DNA from: DASSBQ01 sp035250505
GTDB taxonomy: Bacteria > Nitrospirota > Nitrospiria > Nitrospirales > Nitrospiraceae
NCBI GenBank assembly: GCA_035250505.1
Contig: DATFFC010000151.1
Location: 1-35,766, forward strand
Reading direction: 5' to 3'
DNA: 35,766 nt
Position 1 is the first letter of the stretch, and every line of letters starts with the position of its first letter. Made by a program: the position numbers and the translations under genes. This document shows positions 29,880 to 35,766 of the stretch, piece by piece. The notes under the pieces were generated by a model. It was not told where the DNA came from. It saw nothing but the letters and a program-made list of their open reading frames with translations, and made no database searches.

Positions 29880-32390
29880 ATGCCTCGGAAAAAACAAGAG
29901 TTTCGGCGTGACGGTCCGGCCGGTTCACCGCAAGCCGGTCAAGACTTCGAGAAACTCGGGGTCTTCTACCTCGGACGCCGATACGATCTCGCGGCAAAGC
30001 AACCCCAACAAGACTTACTGCTGTACGACTCCAAGGATCTCGTGACCCATGCCGTCTGTGTCGGCATGACGGGAAGCGGGAAAACCGGCTTGTGTATCGG
30101 GCTGTTAGAGGAGGCGGCGATCGACGGCATCCCCGGCCTCATCATTGATCCCAAAGGCGATCTGACCAATCTGATGTTGACGTTTCCCGAATTGAAGACG
30201 GACCAGTTTGCCCCCTGGGTGAACGAAGAGGACGCACGCAAGAAAGGGCTGTCCGCGGAAGACTATGCCGCGCAACAGGCGGACCTCTGGCGGAAAGGCC
30301 TCGCCGACTGGGGGCAAACCGGCGCCCGCATCCAAAAGCTGCGTGATGCGGCCGACTGCGTCGTCTACACGCCCGGTAGCAATGCGGGCGTCCCCGTGTC
30401 TATCCTCAAATCTTTCGCGGCTCCTTCGAACGAGATCTTGGACGAACCGGAATTACTGCAAGAGAGAATCGGCACGACGGTCACCGGTCTCCTCGCACTC
30501 GTCGGAACCGCGGCTGATCCGATCAAAAGTCCGGAGCACATCCTCTTAGCGCTGATCTTTGAGCAGGCATGGAAAGAACGACGTGACCTCGACTTGGCGT
30601 CGCTGATTCATGCGATCCAGTCCCCTCCGGTCACCAGGGTGGGAGTGATGGATCTGGAATCGTTCTTCCCGTCAAAAGATCGATTCGCCCTCGCCATGAA
30701 GCTCAACAATCTGCTGGCCGCGCCGGGCTTCAGCGATTGGTTGCAAGGAGAAGCCTTGGACATCGACGCACTCTTGTATACCGGCGAAGGCAAACCACGG
30801 CTGGCGATTCTATCGATTGCCCATCTCGGCGATGCCGAGCGGATGTTTTTCGTCACGTTGCTGCTGACGCAGGTGGTGGGCTGGATGCGGACGCAATCGG
30901 GAACGACCAGCCTGCGCGCCATCCTTTATATGGACGAAATCTTCGGCTATTTCCCTCCGGTCGCCAATCCTCCTTCGAAAGCCCCTCTCTTGACATTGTT
31001 GAAGCAGGCACGCGCGTTCGGCCTGGGGGTCGTTGTCGCAACGCAAAATCCTGTGGATCTCGACTACAAGGGACTGGCCAACGCCGGCACCTGGTTTATC
31101 GGCCGGCTGCAAACGGAACGGGACAAGGCACGGGTGCTAGAAGGTCTCGAGGGTGCAGCTGCCGCAGGAGGACAAGAGTTCGACCGCGGCAAGATGGAGC
31201 AGATGCTGGCAGGACTGGGAAGCCGGGTGTTTTTGATGAACAATGTGCATGAGGATGTTCCGGAGATCTTCCAAACCAGATGGACCCTGTCCTATTTGCG
31301 CGGACCGTTGACTCGCACTCAGATTAAAACGCTGATGGAGCCCGTGAAGCATGGAACCGAATCGTCCGGCGCCAGGGGTAAGGGATTACGTGAAGAAGAA
31401 AACGCCCGGACAGTGGCCTCGCGCCTTACGCCCCATGCCTCACGGCCTGCCTTGCCGCCCGAGGTCCCTCAACATTTCATCCCGATTCGGAGGATTAAGC
31501 CTCCGGGCACACTATTGGTCTATCAGCCGATGGTGCTGGGAGCGGCCCAAGTTCGGTTTGTCGACCGCAAGATGGCGGTCGATTCGGTGCAAGATCTCAT
31601 GGTGTCGGCGCCCATTTCCGATGGAGCCATCGCCGTCGAGTGGGATCAGGCTGTCGAACTCACGGTGGCTCTGTCAGATTTAGAGAAGTCGCCGGCGGAT
31701 GGCGCGCAATTTTCCACCCTGCCCGGCAGCGCGGGGAAGGCCAAGAGTTATGACACATGGGCGAAGGAATTCATCGGCTGGATCTATCGCTCGCGGGCGC
31801 TCGATGTCTTCGTGAGCCCATCCACGAAGCAGGTCTCGAATCCCGGCGAATCCGAGCGTGACTTTCGCGTGCGCCTGCAGCAAGTCGGACGCGAGCAGCG
31901 CGATGAGGACGCGGAGCGGCTGCGCGTCAAGTATGCTCCGAAAATCGCGGCTCTGCAGGAGCGCGTCCGGCGAGCCCAACAGATGGTCGAGCGGCAGACA
32001 GCGGAATCACGCAACAGCCGGATTCAGGCCGCGATTTCCGTGGGCGCCACTATTCTCGGCGCATTTCTCGGAAGAAAGACTGCGAGCGCCGCAAACCTCG
32101 GTCGCGCGACGACGGCGATTCGAGGCGCCGGGCGAGTCATGAAAGAAACACAAGACGTGGCTCAGGCGGAGGAGACCGTCGCGGCCTTGCAGCAACAACT
32201 GGCGGACCTGGAAGCACAATTTCAGCGTGAAGTGCAGGACGTGGCCGCCGCAACGGATCCTTTAACGGAAAGGTTCGACAAAACCCGCATCAAACCCACC
32301 AAATCCAATATTGCCGTGAAACTCGTCGGTCTCCTCTGGACTCCATATTGGCGACACGAAGACGGGCGGCGTTTGCCGGCATGGGAATAG
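29880..32390 (+). CDS. HerA/DUF87-type ATPase with C-terminal coiled coil
   Basis: The chosen start is ATG 29880, seven bases after AAGGAG; the upstream frame is not preceded by a ribosome site. The 836-residue product has Walker A (GMTGSGKT, from about residue 62), Walker B (AILYMDEIFG, Asp352-Glu353) and conserved GVVVATQNPVDLDYKG, as in HerA/VirD4-like ATPases that move DNA or protein. The C-terminal third has a coiled coil (about 655-700, RVRRAQQMVERQTAES) then a Gly/Ala-rich stretch (SVGATILGAFLG) that could be a membrane-associating zipper, and a second coiled segment before the end. No partner NurA or restriction genes are seen, so function is open. Confidence 0.8.
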   Translation: MPRKKQEFRRDGPAGSPQAGQDFEKLGVFYLGRRYDLAAKQPQQDLLLYDSKDLVTHAVCVGMTGSGKTGLCIGLLEEAAIDGIPGLIIDPKGDLTNLMLTFPELKTDQFAPWVNEEDARKKGLSAEDYAAQQADLWRKGLADWGQTGARIQKLRDAADCVVYTPGSNAGVPVSILKSFAAPSNEILDEPELLQERIGTTVTGLLALVGTAADPIKSPEHILLALIFEQAWKERRDLDLASLIHAIQSPPVTRVGVMDLESFFPSKDRFALAMKLNNLLAAPGFSDWLQGEALDIDALLYTGEGKPRLAILSIAHLGDAERMFFVTLLLTQVVGWMRTQSGTTSLRAILYMDEIFGYFPPVANPPSKAPLLTLLKQARAFGLGVVVATQNPVDLDYKGLANAGTWFIGRLQTERDKARVLEGLEGAAAAGGQEFDRGKMEQMLAGLGSRVFLMNNVHEDVPEIFQTRWTLSYLRGPLTRTQIKTLMEPVKHGTESSGARGKGLREEENARTVASRLTPHASRPALPPEVPQHFIPIRRIKPPGTLLVYQPMVLGAAQVRFVDRKMAVDSVQDLMVSAPISDGAIAVEWDQAVELTVALSDLEKSPADGAQFSTLPGSAGKAKSYDTWAKEFIGWIYRSRALDVFVSPSTKQVSNPGESERDFRVRLQQVGREQRDEDAERLRVKYAPKIAALQERVRRAQQMVERQTAESRNSRIQAAISVGATILGAFLGRKTASAANLGRATTAIRGAGRVMKETQDVAQAEETVAALQQQLADLEAQFQREVQDVAAATDPLTERFDKTRIKPTKSNIAVKLVGLLWTPYWRHEDGRRLPAWE

Positions 32391-32402
32391 AAGAGCACTC
32401 AG

Positions 32403-32418
32403 AACTCAGCACTGAGTT
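32403..32418. terminator. Short hairpin between convergent genes
   Basis: AACTCAG and CTGAGTT (32403-32418) form a palindrome with a two-base centre, overlapping the stop of the minus-strand gene. It is flanked by further ACTCAG copies. It could act as a weak bidirectional terminator. Confidence 0.35.
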
Positions 32419-35400
32419 ACTTCAGCCTGCGTACCATGCGGAGGCGGCCCGGCACGGAGGCGTCACGCGTAAATCCTAATCGCTCGTAGAACTTCAACCA
32501 ATGAGCTTTTTGGTACTGATCGTCGCCTACGCCAGGATCGGCCGGTCCCATATCCGCCACAACGCGGTACCCTGGGCAGGATTGACTGAGTGGCTCTAGA
32601 GCAGCTCGTACCAGCCGGCTGCCGGCGCCCAGTCCTCGATAGGCTGGCGCAACCCAGACATATAAGCCGAGTTCACCCTCCCGCATGAGCGTGGCGGCAG
32701 CAACGGCCAGCAACTGCCCACCCGTACGATGTGCGTCATCCCTGGAGCCGGGCGAGAGCCGCAGCGTCCATCTCGCCGCCCCGGACTGGATACCGCTCGT
32801 GTCCTTCAGCGGAGCGGCTTCTTGAAGCGCCTTGCCGAAGGCTTCCACATAACCGGGGATCGCACGGCATTCACGGGACATCTCGCCGGAGACAGAGGCC
32901 ATCGCTTCCTGTCCGCCGCCGGGCTCGATCGTCCAAGCCTCCTCAATGGACAGGTTTAGATGGCGCCCGACAAAGTCCAGAAATTGGCGACTGTGTCCGG
33001 CGCACAGCGCCGGCCATAACTCCCGCAGCGTGGCCGTGGCGGCCCAACGGCGGAACAGATTCATCCAACCCCGGCTCAGCGGGTGCGCATGAAACTCGTC
33101 AAGCTTCAGCGCGTAAAATACCTTCTCCATGACCCGCAGTTGGGCTCCGCAGACATGCAACGCGGCACGGCGATCGATCGCGGACGACGCGTCCGGTTGA
33201 TACCCGAACAAGGACTGGAGTTCCGGATAGAGCTGCAGGTCGTAGCGCGCGAGTTCGGGATCGCTCCGAAGCAGGTCGTTGAGCTCCGCCAAACCCGGCG
33301 TCTCGCGGAGCAAAAAATCCTGCATCGCCGGCGGCGTGGTCATCCAGCGGGCGCGGAGCTCCTCGCATACCGCCGTGAATCCCTCCCTGGCGCGATGCCT
33401 CGCAGGGCTCAGCACATCCCAGGCGGCATGTTCGCCGAGCCGGCTGTACGATTGAAATTGCGACTCGTCGAAAAACTGATCCGAGGTCGATTCATGCGGA
33501 AACAGGGGGTGGCGGGCGGCGTATTCACGAACATCGGTGGGCTCGTCCCCGGTCAAGGACGGCTTGATGTAGAGAATGGTCCCCACGCCGGCCGTCGCAT
33601 CGATCTTGTCGTAGCGGATCGTGCCGATGGCATGATGTCCCCGGCTCACGAGCCCAGCCGGCTTCCGCTCCAGAAGGTCAAGATCCATCTCAATCTCGAT
33701 CCCCAAATCGATTTGAATCTTCCGAATGGCATTCCCGAGATCCTCGAACACACCGGTGGGATCACACCCGGCATCGATGACCAAGATCGAGTGGCAGCGG
33801 CGCAGCACCATTTCATAAAGGCCGAGATTCTCAAAATGGCCTCCGTCCGACAGATAGACATAGGGATGCCCGGCATCCGTCAGACCGAAGGCTTCGGAAA
33901 AGAGCGGCCCCACGGCAAAAGCCGGCGACGATCGATCGTAGGTGTGCGCCCCGGCAGGCCCCGGGTTGCCGAGCCACCACCCCAACCGCACGTTGAAGAG
34001 AGCGAGAAGGAACGTGACGGCCGGGGAGGAGTGATATCCCATGTTCGGGCTGGCCGCGGCCCCGGAGATGGCCAGAGCCGTGCCCAATGAAATGGAGCGG
34101 TTGAGGAAAATGTTCTTGCCGTACTCTTGGGAACGGCGGTAACCCAGATTGGTGCTGCCGCAGTGGAGCGCGCTCACCGTGAACGACTGTGCCTTTCGCT
34201 CTTGCCAAGCCAGGTTATCGCCTCTGACCAGATTCAGCGCCAGATTCAGCACATGCAGCGGCCGAGGCCGGAGCCTATCCAGCCGGTTCAATAAAATCGA
34301 TGTCAGCCATTCCATTGAGTCGCGTGGAAAGTCTCGGCCCGGCGGCGTGTTCGAGAGGGCTTCGAGCCGCACAGAGCAGGCCGGGCCCACCTGCAGACGT
34401 TCCGCTAATTGCTTCAAGATTCCCTTGTCCACGAGACGGCGAACTTCGTCGGCCAGCACCCGCACGAAGTCTTCTTCTTCTCCGTCGATTGCCCCTCCGC
34501 CGCCAAGGCGGTCGACAAGCCGGCGCGCTGTATCTGAAAGTTGATCATGATACAGCGCGCGCGCCACCCTGACGTCGTCGAACCGGAGATTACACATGAG
34601 TTCGTTGTCGCGAGGGTCGAAGCCGGTTAGGGGGTTGAACAGGCGGCGGCGCTCGTCGGGACAACGCGAGGCACCGAGATAGGCCCGGATCAGCCGGTTT
34701 CGATACATGGCGTGCAGCGAGAATTGGTTGATGTTGATCGTCACCGCCATGATGCTCCCGAGCAGGGCCAGAAGAATGGCCATGAGAAGCACCATAGGCA
34801 ACGTAGCGTTGTGCATGATGACACGATGGCCCCAAGGATCCGGCGGCATGCGGAGGCCGATGCTTTCCTCGCCCGTCATGGTGCTGAGACGTGGCCCGAA
34901 TGCAGATGACAGCGCGTCGAGAAGCCAACTTGATCCGAGAGCCAGCAGGATCAGAATGAAGAGCATGAAGATGGGCGCGGCGGCTTTCGAGGCGATTTCC
35001 GACCAAACCGACCGCCAGGATCGATCGGCTTCGACCGTCGCCGGAGTCTTCGGACCGAATCCCAGTACCAACGTGATCAACCCGGACAGGCCGCCGAGCG
35101 GGCCGACCACTTGGGGCATGTAGGCCATCAATCCCGGCCCGAAGATCACGACTCCGCTCAACATGATCCATAACGCCATCGCGATCAGGACCCAGGACCC
35201 CGTACGCCCCCACCACTCCCGGTCATGGTCGTCGGTGACGCGACTGGCCACGCCGATAAAGAGGGTCGCGGTGAGGAGGAACATCGCCAGATACCCGGGA
35301 ATGCCGAAACAGGCATACCACTCGGCGTAGCGCGACACCGGAATACCGGCGGGGATGGCGGCGAGCACCGACCACACGAAGAAGCCGCCGGCTGCACCGG

Positions 35401-35766
35401 TCACGGCGGCAACCGCCATTTCTCCAAAGAACCATGCTCCGAAAAATTGCAAGCGGTGCAGCGCCAGCGTGGAGAACAACCAGCTTCCCACATGAAGAAC
35501 GAGGGCACCCAGCACGGCGGGGGCGGCGGCGAGCTCGCTGTGGCCGCCATCGGCATTGCGGAACCAGGCCCACGCCACCGTTAAACATAACGTGGACACG
35601 AGAAGCGGAGCCAGGCAGGCCTTCAAAAACCAGGCCTGAGTTTCAAACCGCTGAAAGCCGTAGCGGACCCTGAGCTCGTGAAGATGCGGGCGGCACAGAT
35701 GGAGATAGATCAGGGCGATGACGGCTAGCCCCAGTCCCAGTACCGTCGTTCCGATAATCACGGCAT
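32417..35766 (-). CDS. Patatin-like membrane phospholipase C-terminal part fused to a GNAT domain (5' partial)
   Basis: The frame stays open to the right edge (the codon upstream of GTG 35761 is GCC), so the N-terminus lies outside. The visible 1,100-plus residues have many membrane helices (about the first 330), then MYRNRLIRAYLG, NPLTGFDPRDNELM and the motif YLSDGGHFENLGLYEMV, which carries the D-G-G aspartate of patatin-like lipases (near 33845). The GXSXG serine part would lie upstream. The last 150 residues form a GNAT acetyltransferase with YVWVAPAYRGLGAGSRLV and WLKFYERLGF. This fused domain is unusual. The phospholipase assignment is inferred from the DGG block and layout, since the nucleophile is not visible. 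Confidence 0.75.
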   Translation of the reverse strand, partial: AVIIGTTVLGLGLAVIALIYLHLCRPHLHELRVRYGFQRFETQAWFLKACLAPLLVSTLCLTVAWAWFRNADGGHSELAAAPAVLGALVLHVGSWLFSTLALHRLQFFGAWFFGEMAVAAVTGAAGGFFVWSVLAAIPAGIPVSRYAEWYACFGIPGYLAMFLLTATLFIGVASRVTDDHDREWWGRTGSWVLIAMALWIMLSGVVIFGPGLMAYMPQVVGPLGGLSGLITLVLGFGPKTPATVEADRSWRSVWSEIASKAAAPIFMLFILILLALGSSWLLDALSSAFGPRLSTMTGEESIGLRMPPDPWGHRVIMHNATLPMVLLMAILLALLGSIMAVTININQFSLHAMYRNRLIRAYLGASRCPDERRRLFNPLTGFDPRDNELMCNLRFDDVRVARALYHDQLSDTARRLVDRLGGGGAIDGEEEDFVRVLADEVRRLVDKGILKQLAERLQVGPACSVRLEALSNTPPGRDFPRDSMEWLTSILLNRLDRLRPRPLHVLNLALNLVRGDNLAWQERKAQSFTVSALHCGSTNLGYRRSQEYGKNIFLNRSISLGTALAISGAAASPNMGYHSSPAVTFLLALFNVRLGWWLGNPGPAGAHTYDRSSPAFAVGPLFSEAFGLTDAGHPYVYLSDGGHFENLGLYEMVLRRCHSILVIDAGCDPTGVFEDLGNAIRKIQIDLGIEIEMDLDLLERKPAGLVSRGHHAIGTIRYDKIDATAGVGTILYIKPSLTGDEPTDVREYAARHPLFPHESTSDQFFDESQFQSYSRLGEHAAWDVLSPARHRAREGFTAVCEELRARWMTTPPAMQDFLLRETPGLAELNDLLRSDPELARYDLQLYPELQSLFGYQPDASSAIDRRAALHVCGAQLRVMEKVFYALKLDEFHAHPLSRGWMNLFRRWAATATLRELWPALCAGHSRQFLDFVGRHLNLSIEEAWTIEPGGGQEAMASVSGEMSRECRAIPGYVEAFGKALQEAAPLKDTSGIQSGAARWTLRLSPGSRDDAHRTGGQLLAVAAATLMREGELGLYVWVAPAYRGLGAGSRLVRAALEPLSQSCPGYRVVADMGPADPGVGDDQYQKAHWLKFYERLGFTRDASVPGRLRMVRRLK

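Noticed and set aside
33083..34090. A 335-residue plus-strand open frame inside the patatin-type gene
   Set aside because: It has no family signature and is antisense to a strongly conserved coding region with the DGG motif.

Overview
The window is about 35.8 kb of dense, GC-rich DNA (by eye well above 55% GC) from a Gram-negative, outer-membrane-bearing bacterium. Evidence for an outer membrane is a TonB energy transducer, a TonB-dependent receptor, a Slp-type lipoprotein, a LolA-like carrier and several lipobox proteins. The gene mix and intergenic style resemble Nitrospira/Nitrospirota, but that is an impression, not a proof. No rRNA, tRNA, insertion sequence or CRISPR array was seen.

Region 1 (2-13774) reads mostly left to right and looks like a metal (most likely copper) handling and envelope redox island. 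In order it holds: the end of a TPR-like gene; a small His-rich CxxxC exported protein; a beta-propeller (Asp-box) protein with a CPCC motif; an unknown secreted protein; TonB; a TlpA-like thioredoxin; a second His-rich CxxxC protein; a TonB-dependent receptor; an HMA-like periplasmic protein lacking CxxC; a Slp-family lipoprotein (opposite strand); a DsbA-like CPHC protein; a Cu(+)-type P1B-ATPase carrying three YHS and two heavy-metal-binding domains; and a DegP-like protease. The inferred theme is uptake across the outer membrane, periplasmic binding and thiol redox, inner-membrane transport, and quality control.

Region 2 (13775-16378) is a patchwork: a gene-free stretch with two tandem hairpin repeats, a Phd/YefM-RelE/ParE-type toxin-antitoxin pair with a visible operator, another gene-free stretch with hairpins, a DUF3015-like lipoprotein, a 30-residue membrane peptide and a secreted beta/gamma-crystallin-like protein. 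A long hairpin closes it.

Region 3 (16379-29640, minus strand) is one tightly coupled operon of the aryl-polyene (APE) type II polyketide kind. In transcription order: lipoprotein, NodB-type deacetylase, acyl carrier protein, ApeH-like acyl-activating enzyme, ApeI-like hotdog dehydratase, LpxL/HtrB-like acyltransferase, LolA-like carrier, MMPL/RND exporter, ketosynthase, chain-length-factor-like partner, ApeP-like dehydratase, FabG-type ketoreductase, a GT2-GT1 fused glycosyltransferase and an AI-2E family membrane protein. Most junctions overlap by ATGA or GTGA. The set suggests assembly, lipidation, export and probably glycosylation of a polyene-type lipid. No aromatic head-group-forming gene (ammonia lyase or chorismate lyase) is in the window.

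Region 4 (29641-35766) has a HerA/DUF87-like ATPase on the plus strand and, convergent with it, the 3' part of a very large membrane protein of the patatin-like phospholipase type whose C-terminus is fused to a GNAT acetyltransferase domain. That gene runs off the right edge.
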